Below the pieces are notes generated by a model, which was not told the DNA's origin, ran no database searches, and saw nothing but the letters and a program-made list of their open reading frames with translations. The position numbers were made by a program, and so were the translations under genes. 43,277 nucleotides of DNA from Pseudomonadota bacterium (GTDB lineage Bacteria > Pseudomonadota > Gammaproteobacteria > Xanthomonadales > Rhodanobacteraceae): assembly GCA_018240505.1 (NCBI GenBank), contig JAFEFQ010000001.1, positions 1-43,277 of the forward strand, written 5' to 3'. How positions within the stretch are numbered: position 1 is the stretch's first letter; every line of letters begins with the position of its first letter. This document shows, piece after piece, positions 1-7,826 of the stretch.

Positions 1-258
1 CGTGCCCATCGCCACGCCGCCCAGCGCGGTCACGCGTTCGGCGATGTCGTCGACCGGCGCCTCGAGCTGCCCGGCGAGGTCGTCGAACAATTCGTGCAGC
101 GCGATGAAATGGGGGCCCTTCACGTTCCAGTGTGCCTGTTTGACCTGGGTTTGGAGGTCGAGCGTGTCGGCGAGCTGCGCGTTGAGCAGCGCGATCATTT
201 TCTCGCGCGGCTTCGGCGCGATGTCGATGCGGGTCGGGTTCTGCTTGTGCCTGGCCAT
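1..258 (-). CDS. dps: Dps-family ferritin-like DNA protection protein (3' end outside window)
   Basis: This is the first 86 codons of a Dps/ferritin-like protein, read leftwards from the ATG at 258 and still open at the window edge. Dps forms dodecamers that bind DNA and oxidise and store iron with hydrogen peroxide, protecting starved or oxidatively stressed cells. The motif QAHWNVKGPHF is diagnostic. H43, H55, D59, D70 and E74 sit at the spacing of the intersubunit ferroxidase residues of E. coli Dps (H51, H63, D67, D78, E82), so iron oxidation should be intact. A good ribosome site (AAAAGGAG) lies a few bases before the ATG and fixes the start. The gene diverges from hrpA, and an OxyR-like palindrome lies about 80 bases upstream. 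Identity is secure; the C-terminal half cannot be judged. Confidence 0.93.
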   Translation of the reverse strand, partial: MARHKQNPTRIDIAPKPREKMIALLNAQLADTLDLQTQVKQAHWNVKGPHFIALHELFDDLAGQLEAPVDDIAERVTALGGVAMGT

Positions 259-335
259 GGATCGCTCCTTTTGCGGGTACGGCCTCACTATAATGTCCGC
301 CGATTCCACATTGAATTCGATTGTTGCGATCCGCG

Positions 336-354
336 CGATAGACCCCATCTATCG
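336..354. promoter_or_regulatory. OxyR-like inverted repeat between dps and hrpA
   Basis: Six-base arms CGATAG and CTATCG are separated by seven bases (ACCCCAT). This gives the ATAG-N7-CTAT core of the published OxyR half-operator, including the A two bases before CTAT. It lies about 80 bp upstream of the dps start, where an activator site is expected. A second, degenerate copy at the required seven-base spacing may lie at 316-330. It also lies just before the proposed hrpA ATG at 356. The palindrome is seen directly; OxyR binding is inferred from known OxyR control of dps in other bacteria. Confidence 0.45.
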
Positions 355-355
355 A

Positions 356-3300
356 ATGTCGCATCGTCCTCCCTGCGTGAAACCTCGCATTTCTCCCGAT
401 TCCCCGTTGTCCGCCCTGCGCGGCGAACTCGCCGCAACGATGCTGCGCGACCGTCGCGCGCTGGCGCGCGAGATCGACCGGCTCGCATCGCGCGCGCCTG
501 ACGAGGCCGCGCTCGCGCGCCTGCGTGCGCGCATCGCGCAGGCGCGCGAGCGCTTTGCCGCGCGCGAGGCCAGCGTGCCCGAAATCCGCGTCGACGAGTC
601 GCTGCCGATCGCGGCGCGCGCCGACGAGATCGTCGAGCTGATCCGCAAGCACCAGGTCGTCGTGCTCGCCGGCGAAACCGGCTCGGGCAAGAGCACGCAG
701 TTGCCGAAGTTGTGCCTCGCCGCCGGCCGCGGTCGCGCCGGACTGATCGGCTGCACGCAGCCGAGGCGCGTCGCCGCGCGCAGCGTGGCGCGTCGCGTCG
801 CCGACGAACTCGGAACCGAGATCGGCGGCCTGGTCGGCTACCAGGTGCGCTTCGCCGACCAGGCCGGCGAGCGCACGCTGGTCAAGTTCATGACCGACGG
901 CATCCTGCTCGCGGAAACGCAGGGCGATGCCTGGCTCAACGCCTACGACACGATCATCATCGACGAGGCGCACGAGCGCAGCCTCAACATCGACTTCCTG
1001 CTCGGCTATCTCAAGCGCCTGCTCGCGCGACGCAAGGACCTGAAACTCATCGTCACCTCGGCGACGATCGACACGGCGCGCTTCGCCGCGCACTTCGGCA
1101 ACGCGCCCGTGGTCGAGGTCGAGGGGCGCAGCTATCCGGTCGAGGTGCGCTGGCGTCCCCCTGCCGGCGACTCCGCGACCGCAGGTCGCGACCGTTCATC
1201 TTCCGCTTCTGAACGCAACATCCCGACCCAGGTCGAGCAGATCCTCGCCGCCGTCGACGAAATCACGCGCGAGGACCCGCGCGGCGACGCGCTGATCTTC
1301 CTCTCGGGCGAGCGCGAGATCCGCGACACGCACCTCGCGCTGACGCGGCGCAACCATCGCGCTACCGAGGTGCTCGCGCTGTACGCGCGCCTGTCCGCGG
1401 CCGAACAGGATCGCGTGTTCAAGCCCGGCCCGCAACGGCGCATCGTGCTCGCGACCAACGTCGCGGAAACTTCGCTGACCGTGCCGCGCATCCGCTACGT
1501 GATCGACACGGGCACCGCGCGGGTCAAACGTTATTCGCCACGCAACCAGCTCGAACGCCTGCACGTCGAGCCGATCTCGCAGGCCGCGGCCGAGCAGCGC
1601 AAGGGCCGCTGCGGCCGCGTCGGCCCGGGCGTGTGCCTGCGTCTGTACGCCGAGGACGATTTCAACGCGCGACCGAAGTATTCCGATCCGGAAATCCTGC
1701 GCTCCTCGCTGGCCGGGGTGATCCTGCGCATGCTCAGCCTCAAGCTCGGCGAGGTCGAGGATTTTCCATTCGTCGAGGCGCCGAATCCGCGTGCGATCGG
1801 CGATGGCTGGCGGCGCCTGGGCGAGCTTGGCGCCGTCGACGAAGAAAAGCGTCTGACCGATATCGGTCAGCGCATGTCGACGCTACCGATCGATGTCGCG
1901 CTTGCGCGCATGCTCGTCGAGGCGCAGCGGCTCGGCGTGTCGCGCGAGTTGCTGATCCTCGTCGCGTTCCTCTCGATCCAGGACCCGCGCGAGCGCCCGC
2001 CCGACGCACGCCAAGCGGCCGACGCCGCGCAAGCGCAGTTCGTCGATGCGAAGTCCGACTTTATCGGCGTGCTCAACCTGTGGCAGGCGCACGCATTGGC
2101 GCACGAAGACCTCACCCAGTCGAAGCTGCGCGACTGGTGCGGCGCGCGCTTCCTCTCGTATCTGCGCATGCGCGAGTGGCGCGAGCTGCATCGGCAATTG
2201 TTGCTGATGGACGAGCCGGGGCCGGATGCCCGGACGAAGGTGCCCGAACAGCCGAAAGTGAAAGCGGGGCGGCAGGCGGCTTCCAGCGCCGCCGAATCCG
2301 AATTGCAGAAGGCGGGCGCCGCGAACTACGAGGCCGTGCATCGCAGTCTGCTCAGCGGCTGGCCCACGCAGGTCGCGCTCAAGGACGAGAAGAATCAGTA
2401 CCGCGGCACGCGCGAGCGGCGCTACCAGATCTTCCCCGGCTCGGCGCTGGCGAAGAAACCGCCGCGCTGGCTGCTGTCCGGGCAGATTCTCGATCTGCAA
2501 AAAGTCTACGCGATGCTCAACGCCGAGGTCGCGCCCGAATGGATCGAGCAGCAGGCCGCGCATCTGGTCAAGCGCAGCTGGCGCGAGCCGCACTGGTCGC
2601 GCAAGCGCGGTGCCGTGCTCGCGTTCGAGCAGGTCACGTTGTTCGGCCTGACCCTGGTCGAGAAGCGCAGCGTGCAATTCGGCACGCAGAATCCCGAAGA
2701 AGCGCACGAGGTATTCCTGCGCGAAGCGCTCGCGCGTTGCGACATCGACTGCCGCGCCGACTGCGTGCGCGCCAACGCGCGCGTGCTCGAGCAGGCGCAA
2801 GAGATCGAGGCCAAGCAGCGGCGCAGCGGCCTGGTGCGTGACGAGGACGAACTTGTCGCGTTCCTGCGCGGCAAACTGCCGATGGAGATCAGCACCGCGG
2901 CGGCGTTCGATGCCTGGTATCGCCGCGCTTCGGCGGCCGAGCAGGCCGCGCTGCGCTGGTCGCTGGACGATGTGCTGTCGAATCAGCCTGGCCTGCGCGC
3001 GAGCGACTTCCCGACCCAGCTCGACTGTGCCGGGCACAAGCTCAAGCTCGACTATCGCTTCGTTCCCGGCGATGCGGCCGATGGCGTCACGCTGCAGGTG
3101 CCGCTCGCCTTCGTCAACGCCGTGCCCGCGCGGCGCTGCGAATGGCTCGTGCCCGGCCTGCTGCCCGACAAGGTCGCCGAGCTGATCCGCGGCCTGCCCA
3201 AGGCGCTGCGGCGCAACTTCGTGCCGGCGCCGGACTTCGCGCGCGCGTTCGCGGAAGCCGAGCCGCCACGCGATGCGCCGCTGCTCGATGCGCTCGCGGC

Positions 3301-4378
3301 CTATCTCAGGCGCGTTACCGGCGTCGAGATTGCCGCGGGCGACTTCGCCGGCATCGAATTGCCTGCACATTTCTCGATGCGCTTCCGCGTTTACGACGAG
3401 CATGGCAAGACGCTGGCCGAAGGGCGCGACATCGAAGCGATCCGCGACGCCTGGGGCGGCGCCGCGAACGCCGCGTTCTCGCGCCGTGCCGACGTGGAAC
3501 TCGCGCGCGAGGAGGTCGCCGAGTTCGATTTCGAGGACATTCCCGAGCGCATCGTCAGTGCCGGCAATCTCGTCGCCTGGCCGGCGCTCGTCGATCTCGG
3601 CGCCAGTGTCGCGCTGCGCGTGTTCGAGCGCGCCGACGAGGCGCGCGACGCGCACGTGCAGGGCGTGCGTCGCCTGCTGCGGCGCGCGCTGCACGAGAAG
3701 ATCAAGCAGGCGCGGCGGCAGTTGCCGATCGAGCGCCGGCTCGCGCTGAAGTACGCCGGCATCGCCAGTGTCGACGAGTTGCGCGAGGACATCGTCGAAG
3801 CAGCACTCAACGAACTGCTCGGTGCGCGCACGCATGCCGTCGGACCGCGCGGGGCGCGCGGTCTCGACCTGCGCCAGCGCGTCGCGTTCCGCGAGGCCGA
3901 GGCCGAGATCGGCGGACAACTGTTCGCGACCGCGGTCGATCTGCTCAAACTGGTCGAGGAAGTGCTCGCCGCCTACGCCGAGTTCACGCCCTGGCTCGAG
4001 CCGCCGCTGATCGGCTATGCCAAGGCGAACTACGACGACCTGCGCGAACAGCTCGCCGAACTCGTTCATCCCGGCTTCGTGCAAAAAGTGGAAAAATCCC
4101 GTTTGCAGCATTTTCCGCGCTATCTGAAAGCGATGCGGCTGCGCGCCGAGCGCCTGCGCCAGGACGCCACGCGCGACCAGGCGCGCATGCTGACCGTGCG
4201 CGGCTACTGGCGCGAATACCTGCAGCGCAAGGCCAGCGGCGATGCCGATCCGGCCAGGCTAGCCGAACTGCGCTGGCTGATCGAGGAGTTGCGCGTCTCG
4301 CTGTTCGCGCAGGAGTTGAAGACCGCCGAACCGGTGTCGCCGAAGCGGCTCAACAAGCTGGTCGAGGAGATGCAATAA
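356..4378 (+). CDS. hrpA: ATP-dependent RNA helicase HrpA (DEAH box)
   Basis: A DEAH-box RNA helicase of 1,340 residues, close to the 1,300 of E. coli HrpA. Visible motifs: Walker A GETGSGKST at about residue 106, DEAH at 203-206, the TSAT motif near 234, and motif VI QRKGRCGRVGPG near 413. The ratchet/winged-helix region, OB-fold region and the long DUF3418 C-terminal extension typical of HrpA follow. The family resolves stalled ribosomes and remodels RNA in the cytoplasm. The ATG at 356 was chosen because it follows the divergent dps promoter region; no clear ribosome site precedes it, and GTG 377 or ATG 440 are alternatives. Two hydrophilic inserts absent from the E. coli protein, as I recall it, lie near residues 270-288 and 625-655; the first covers a perfect DNA inverted repeat. 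It is monocistronic and ends convergently with the exported paralogue pair. Confidence 0.93.
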   Translation: MSHRPPCVKPRISPDSPLSALRGELAATMLRDRRALAREIDRLASRAPDEAALARLRARIAQARERFAAREASVPEIRVDESLPIAARADEIVELIRKHQVVVLAGETGSGKSTQLPKLCLAAGRGRAGLIGCTQPRRVAARSVARRVADELGTEIGGLVGYQVRFADQAGERTLVKFMTDGILLAETQGDAWLNAYDTIIIDEAHERSLNIDFLLGYLKRLLARRKDLKLIVTSATIDTARFAAHFGNAPVVEVEGRSYPVEVRWRPPAGDSATAGRDRSSSASERNIPTQVEQILAAVDEITREDPRGDALIFLSGEREIRDTHLALTRRNHRATEVLALYARLSAAEQDRVFKPGPQRRIVLATNVAETSLTVPRIRYVIDTGTARVKRYSPRNQLERLHVEPISQAAAEQRKGRCGRVGPGVCLRLYAEDDFNARPKYSDPEILRSSLAGVILRMLSLKLGEVEDFPFVEAPNPRAIGDGWRRLGELGAVDEEKRLTDIGQRMSTLPIDVALARMLVEAQRLGVSRELLILVAFLSIQDPRERPPDARQAADAAQAQFVDAKSDFIGVLNLWQAHALAHEDLTQSKLRDWCGARFLSYLRMREWRELHRQLLLMDEPGPDARTKVPEQPKVKAGRQAASSAAESELQKAGAANYEAVHRSLLSGWPTQVALKDEKNQYRGTRERRYQIFPGSALAKKPPRWLLSGQILDLQKVYAMLNAEVAPEWIEQQAAHLVKRSWREPHWSRKRGAVLAFEQVTLFGLTLVEKRSVQFGTQNPEEAHEVFLREALARCDIDCRADCVRANARVLEQAQEIEAKQRRSGLVRDEDELVAFLRGKLPMEISTAAAFDAWYRRASAAEQAALRWSLDDVLSNQPGLRASDFPTQLDCAGHKLKLDYRFVPGDAADGVTLQVPLAFVNAVPARRCEWLVPGLLPDKVAELIRGLPKALRRNFVPAPDFARAFAEAEPPRDAPLLDALAAYLRRVTGVEIAAGDFAGIELPAHFSMRFRVYDEHGKTLAEGRDIEAIRDAWGGAANAAFSRRADVELAREEVAEFDFEDIPERIVSAGNLVAWPALVDLGASVALRVFERADEARDAHVQGVRRLLRRALHEKIKQARRQLPIERRLALKYAGIASVDELREDIVEAALNELLGARTHAVGPRGARGLDLRQRVAFREAEAEIGGQLFATAVDLLKLVEEVLAAYAEFTPWLEPPLIGYAKANYDDLREQLAELVHPGFVQKVEKSRLQHFPRYLKAMRLRAERLRQDATRDQARMLTVRGYWREYLQRKASGDADPARLAELRWLIEELRVSLFAQELKTAEPVSPKRLNKLVEEMQ
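1174..1190. repeat. Short perfect inverted repeat inside hrpA
   Basis: CGCGACC, three bases (GCA), then GGTCGCG form a seven-base-pair stem inside the hrpA coding sequence. It sits in the segment encoding the low-complexity stretch GDSATAGRDRSSSASERN, which is extra relative to typical HrpA. It may be the remnant of a palindromic repeat inserted in frame, but a coincidental hairpin in GC-rich DNA is possible. Confidence 0.4.
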
Positions 4379-4394
4379 GGGCAAACCTACATTG

Positions 4395-4424
4395 CCGTCA
4401 TTCCCGCGAACGCGGGAATGACGG
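4395..4424. repeat. REP-like 30-bp palindrome between convergent genes
   Basis: A perfect 14-bp inverted repeat, CCGTCATTCCCGCG and its complement around AA, lies between the hrpA stop and the stop of the convergent exported-protein gene. Palindromes with a CATTCCCGCG arm occur as dispersed intergenic repeats in several proteobacteria (general knowledge). No T-run follows on either strand, so a simple rho-independent terminator is unlikely, although a strong hairpin here could protect both 3' ends. A weaker palindrome (GCGGG/CCCGC) follows near 4439-4454. Confidence 0.7.
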
Positions 4425-4469
4425 ACAAATGGAGCAGTGCGGGCTTGTCCCCGCCTACACTCTTCGCCC

Positions 4470-4949
4470 TTATTTCGTTCTTTCCACGCGCAAACTGTCG
4501 CAATCGCAGCCGCTGACGAACAGCAGCCAGGTGCCGCCCATGGTTGGCTCGATCTTGATCTTCGGATTGTGCAGCTTGCCGCCGTCGTAGCGCCCGGACT
4601 GGCTCTGCGTCCATTCCTGGCCGTTCTGCAGCTTGAACACGGTCTTGCCGGTCCAGCCGGTGAACAGGCCGTCGATGCGCGTTTCGACGCGCTCGCGCGG
4701 GGCGTCGTCGGTATAGAAGACCGGTTTGTTCGCCGGCGTGACGAGTTTCGTCACCGTGGTCGGATGCGCGGCGAGCCAGTCGTTCAGGCGCTTGAGCGCG
4801 TCGGGGCTGAGCTTGTCGAGTTCGGCGGCGTGGAACTCCTCCTTGGACATGCGCTCCTGCAGGGTCGGCGGCTCGGCGGCGGACGCGCCGCCAGAAGCCG
4901 CCGCGATGCCGACGACGCAAGCCAGAAGCGCGACGCGGCGAAGGCTCAC
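4470..4949 (-). CDS. Small exported protein, paralogue of the adjacent upstream gene (copy B)
   Basis: A 159-residue protein with an N-terminal signal sequence (ALLACVVGIAAASGGASA, cleavage near residue 25). A mature domain follows that starts LQERMSKEEFHAAELDKLSP and ends CDCDSLRVERTK. I do not recognise a named function. The start is the GTG at 4949, which overlaps the stop of the upstream paralogue in the four bases GTGA, so translation is probably coupled. It shares with copy A the motifs ERMSK.EF.AA..KL.P, GKTVFKL.NGQEWTQ and NPK.K, a C-x-C pair and the last residues RVERTK. Family-wide, the ERMS..EF.AAGL.KL pattern recurs in Xanthomonadales exported proteins (recollection, not checked). 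It is expected in the periplasm or envelope. Confidence 0.8.
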   Translation of the reverse strand: MSLRRVALLACVVGIAAASGGASAAEPPTLQERMSKEEFHAAELDKLSPDALKRLNDWLAAHPTTVTKLVTPANKPVFYTDDAPRERVETRIDGLFTGWTGKTVFKLQNGQEWTQSQSGRYDGGKLHNPKIKIEPTMGGTWLLFVSGCDCDSLRVERTK

Positions 4950-5410
4950 TTCGTGCGCTCCACGCGCACGCTGCAGCCGCAGGGCTCGACGTACATCAGC
5001 CAACTGCCGAGCAACATCGGCTTCACCTTCACCTTCGGGTTGTCGTACTTGCCGTTGGAGAACTGGCCGGATTCGGCCTGCGTCCATTCCTGGCCGTTGT
5101 CGAGCTTGAACACGGTCTTGCCGTACCAGCCGGAGAAGCGGCCGCTGATGCGGGTCTCGACGATCTTGCGCTCGCCCTGGTCGGTCTCGAACACGGGCTT
5201 GCCGGTCGGGGTGACGACTTCCTTGACCGTCTTCACCTGCTGATGGCCGGCCAGCCAGTCGTTGAGCACCTTGAGCTCGGCCGGCGTGAGCTTGCCGAGT
5301 CCGGCGGCGCGGAATTCGTCCTTCGACATGCGCTCTTCGAGCGTGGATGTTTCTGCGGTGAAGGCGGGCAAGGCGAAGAAGAGCAGGACGAGACCAAGGA
5401 CGCGATGCAT
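4946..5410 (-). CDS. Small exported protein, paralogue of the adjacent downstream gene (copy A)
   Basis: A 154-residue protein with a signal peptide (VLGLVLLFFALPAFTA) and a compact mature domain beginning LEERMSKDEFRAAGLGKLTP, with a C-terminal CGC motif before VRVERTK. By eye it is well over half identical to copy B, so the pair arose by tandem duplication. The ATG at 5410 is preferred over an upstream ATG at 5440 because a TACAAT -10-like element (5444-5439) overlaps that upstream codon. That would put transcription start about 20 bases before 5410, leaving room for the weak GGAAA ribosome site. Together with copy B it forms a two-gene operon divergent from relA. The function is unknown. 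The paired cysteines near the C-terminus could bind metal or form a disulfide; this is speculation. Confidence 0.82.
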   Translation of the reverse strand: MHRVLGLVLLFFALPAFTAETSTLEERMSKDEFRAAGLGKLTPAELKVLNDWLAGHQQVKTVKEVVTPTGKPVFETDQGERKIVETRISGRFSGWYGKTVFKLDNGQEWTQAESGQFSNGKYDNPKVKVKPMLLGSWLMYVEPCGCSVRVERTK

Positions 5411-5438
5411 GGTGATTTCCGGTGCGGACGACGGCGGC

Positions 5439-5444
5439 ATTGTA
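5439..5444 (-). promoter_or_regulatory. Candidate -10 element for the exported paralogue operon
   Basis: TACAAT on the minus strand, 28 bases before the proposed ATG at 5410. No good -35 hexamer is seen at 16-18 bases. It supports the shorter start because it overlaps the alternative upstream ATG. Confidence 0.35.
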
Positions 5445-5518
5445 ACGGCTCGCGCAAAGGCTGCGCACGTGCGCGCGGTTCACCGCCGCCCGGTGATCGC
5501 CTGGTGCCGGATTGCCGG

Positions 5519-5524
5519 TAGAAT
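5519..5524 (+). promoter_or_regulatory. Candidate leaderless promoter -10 of relA
   Basis: TAGAAT ends exactly six bases before the relA ATG at 5531. With usual -10 to start-site spacing, transcription would begin at or next to the A of the ATG, giving a leaderless mRNA. No Shine-Dalgarno sequence is present. The same layout precedes yqgE, nudE and rsmE. No convincing -35 hexamer is visible. Confidence 0.5.
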
Positions 5525-5530
5525 TTGCGC

Positions 5531-7789
5531 ATGAAAGTGGCATCGCAAAAATCGACGTCGCTCGCCGCATGGCTGGCGCGTGCGGGTGACGACAGCGAGG
5601 CATTGCGCTTGGCCGCGGCCGCGCTGGCGCAGCCGGAAGCGAAAGCGAAGGTCGCCGGCATCGAAGCGGAAGTGCTCACCACGCTGCAGCTGCTCGAATC
5701 GCTCGATCTCGACCGCGAAACGCCGGCGGCGTACCTGCTGCATGCGCTGCAGCAGAACGGCATCGCGCTCGATCCGCAAAAGACGGCCAAGCTGCCGGCC
5801 GGGGTGCGCGACCTGCTCGACGGCCAGCAGGCCGCGGACAAGGTCGATGCGCTCTACGCGGCGCGCAGCGGCGGCGGCAATGCCGAAGGCCTGCGCCGCC
5901 TCTTGCTCGCGATCATCCGCGACCTGCGCGTGGTCTTCATCCTGCTCGCACGCCAGCTCGCGCGCCTGCGCGCGGCAGAGAAGCTCGAACCCGGGCAGCG
6001 CCGTGAACTGGCGCAGTTGACCGCCGACATCCACGCGCCGCTCGCCAACCGGCTCGGCATCTGGCAGCTCAAGTGGGAGCTCGAAGACCTCGCCTTCCGC
6101 TACCTGCAACCGGAAACCTACCGGCGCATCGTGCGCCTGCTCGACGAGCGCCGCAGCGAGCGCGACGGCTTCATCGAAACGACGATCCGCATGCTGCGCG
6201 GCGCGCTCGAGAAAGCGGGAATCAAGGCCGACATCGCCGGACGCTCCAAGCACATCGCTTCGATCTGGAAGAAGATGCAGCGCAAGGGCGGCGATTTTTC
6301 CGCGCTGTACGATATCCGCGCGGTGCGCCTGCTCGTCGACGACGTGGCCGCGTGCTACGCCGCGCTCGGCATCGTGCACACGCTGTGGCCGCCGATCCCG
6401 AGCGAGTTCGACGACTACATCGCGCGGCCCAAGGGCAACAACTACCAGTCGCTGCACACCGCCGTCGTCGGGCCGCAGGGCAAGACGCTCGAGGTGCAGA
6501 TCCGCACGCACGACATGCACGCGTTCGCCGAGCGCGGCGTCGCCGCGCACTGGCGTTACAAGGAAGCAACCGCTGGCGCGGTCGCTTCCCTCACCCCACC
6601 GCCCGCTGCGCAGGCGGTCCCCCCCTCTCCCGCTGCGCGGGCGAGGGACGAAGGCCGGCGGCCTGCGCCCGCCGCGTTTTCAATTGGCGGATCGGATCAG
6701 AGTTTCGAGCGCAAGGTCGCGTGGATGCGTCAGTTGCTCGAAGGCAAGGACGAGCCCGGCGACGAGGCCACACTGCTCGCCGGCTTCAAGACCGACCTGC
6801 TCGAAGACCGCGCCTACCTGCTCACGCCGGCGGGCGAGGTCATCGACCTGCCGCGCGGCGCCACGGTGCTCGACTTCGCCTACACCGTGCACACCGATGT
6901 CGGCCACCGCACGCGCGGCGCCAAGGTCAACGGCCGCATCGTGCCGCTGACGTTCGCGCCGGCCTCGGGCGACCGCGTCGAGATCCTCACCGGCAAGACC
7001 GCCGAGCCGCGCCGCGACTGGATGAACGCACAATCGGGATTCCTCGCGACGCAGCGCGCGCGCGCCAAGGTGCGCGCCTGGTTCAAGAAGATCGACCAGG
7101 GCGTCAACCTCGCCGCCGGCCGCGAAATCCTCGAGCGCGAATTCAAGCGCCTCGCCCTGAACAACGTCGATCTCGATTCGCTGCCGCCGAAGTTCCACTA
7201 CAAGTCGCTCGACGATTTCCTTATCGCGCTCGCGCTCGGCGACATCACCGCGGGCCACGTCGCGCGCCTGCTGCACGAGGCGCAGGCGCCGGCGCCGCCG
7301 GTCGCGGCTCCCGCGCCCGTGCGCGCGCCGCGGCGCGACAAGGACGCGATCGTCATCGAAGGCGTCGGCAACCTGCTGACCACGATCGCGCGCTGCTGCC
7401 AGCCGCTGCCGGGCGATGCGATCGCCGGCTACATCACCCAGGGGCGCGGCGTGTCGATCCATCGCGCCGACTGCACGAGCCTCGCGCGCCTCGTCGCGCG
7501 CGATCCCGGCCGCGCGATCGAGGTCGAGTGGGGCGGCGCGCGCAAGGCCGACTACGACGTCGACCTCGTCGTGCGCGGCTACGACCGCAAGGGCCTGCAC
7601 AAGGACGTGACCAATGTCATCGCCACGGCGAACATCAACCTGATCGCGGTCAACGCGCGCGTCGACACGACGACGGGCCTGGTGACGATGAACTTCTCCG
7701 TGCGCGTCGCCGACTTCGAACAGTTGTCGTCGCTGCTCGCGCGCCTCGCCGGCGTGCCCAACGTGATCGAGGCGCGGCGCGTGGCCTGA
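5531..7789 (+). CDS. relA: RelA-type (p)ppGpp synthetase (GTP pyrophosphokinase)
   Basis: A 752-residue long RelA/SpoT homologue that makes the alarmone (p)ppGpp from ATP and GTP/GDP, in the family on stalled ribosomes during amino-acid starvation. Domain order: a degenerate HD region without the catalytic HD pair, the synthetase domain with KWELEDLAFRYL and E-F-D-D at 292-295, a TGS domain near 430-490, a helical region, a zinc-finger-like region with CC at 622-623, H644 and C648, and a C-terminal ACT domain. The acidic EFDD signature and the missing HD pair mark RelA rather than bifunctional SpoT. Residues about 346-391, between synthetase and TGS, are roughly 30 longer than E. coli RelA and are encoded by repeat-like DNA. 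The ATG at 5531 has no ribosome site but follows a -10-like TAGAAT by six bases. Confidence 0.94.
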   Translation: MKVASQKSTSLAAWLARAGDDSEALRLAAAALAQPEAKAKVAGIEAEVLTTLQLLESLDLDRETPAAYLLHALQQNGIALDPQKTAKLPAGVRDLLDGQQAADKVDALYAARSGGGNAEGLRRLLLAIIRDLRVVFILLARQLARLRAAEKLEPGQRRELAQLTADIHAPLANRLGIWQLKWELEDLAFRYLQPETYRRIVRLLDERRSERDGFIETTIRMLRGALEKAGIKADIAGRSKHIASIWKKMQRKGGDFSALYDIRAVRLLVDDVAACYAALGIVHTLWPPIPSEFDDYIARPKGNNYQSLHTAVVGPQGKTLEVQIRTHDMHAFAERGVAAHWRYKEATAGAVASLTPPPAAQAVPPSPAARARDEGRRPAPAAFSIGGSDQSFERKVAWMRQLLEGKDEPGDEATLLAGFKTDLLEDRAYLLTPAGEVIDLPRGATVLDFAYTVHTDVGHRTRGAKVNGRIVPLTFAPASGDRVEILTGKTAEPRRDWMNAQSGFLATQRARAKVRAWFKKIDQGVNLAAGREILEREFKRLALNNVDLDSLPPKFHYKSLDDFLIALALGDITAGHVARLLHEAQAPAPPVAAPAPVRAPRRDKDAIVIEGVGNLLTTIARCCQPLPGDAIAGYITQGRGVSIHRADCTSLARLVARDPGRAIEVEWGGARKADYDVDLVVRGYDRKGLHKDVTNVIATANINLIAVNARVDTTTGLVTMNFSVRVADFEQLSSLLARLAGVPNVIEARRVA
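6588..6647. repeat. REP-like palindromic insert within the relA coding sequence
   Basis: The segment contains two stacked hairpins: ACCGCC/GGCGGT around a nine-base loop at 6598-6618, and CCCTCTCCCGC/GCGGGCGAGGG around TGC (one mismatch) ending at 6647. The CCCTCACCCC...CCCTCTCCCGC pattern resembles dispersed intergenic repeats of Pseudomonas and Xanthomonadales genomes (recollection). In frame it encodes a Pro/Ala-rich stretch (LTPPPAAQAVPPSPAARAR) between the synthetase and TGS domains, a linker that tolerates length change. Confidence 0.6.
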
Positions 7790-7826
7790 TATTCGCCGAG
7801 GTTGCAGGGTTTGGTCCCGACAACGA

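Noticed and set aside
289..294. Perfect TATAAT on the plus strand upstream of hrpA
   Set aside because: No acceptable -35 lies 15-19 bases upstream, and the same bases overlap the likely dps promoter region on the other strand. It may still function, but I could not support it as a feature.
1883..4111. Very long minus-strand open frame opposite hrpA (742 codons)
   Set aside because: An artefact of GC-rich codon structure. The plus-strand frame encodes an unmistakable DEAH helicase with all motifs in order.
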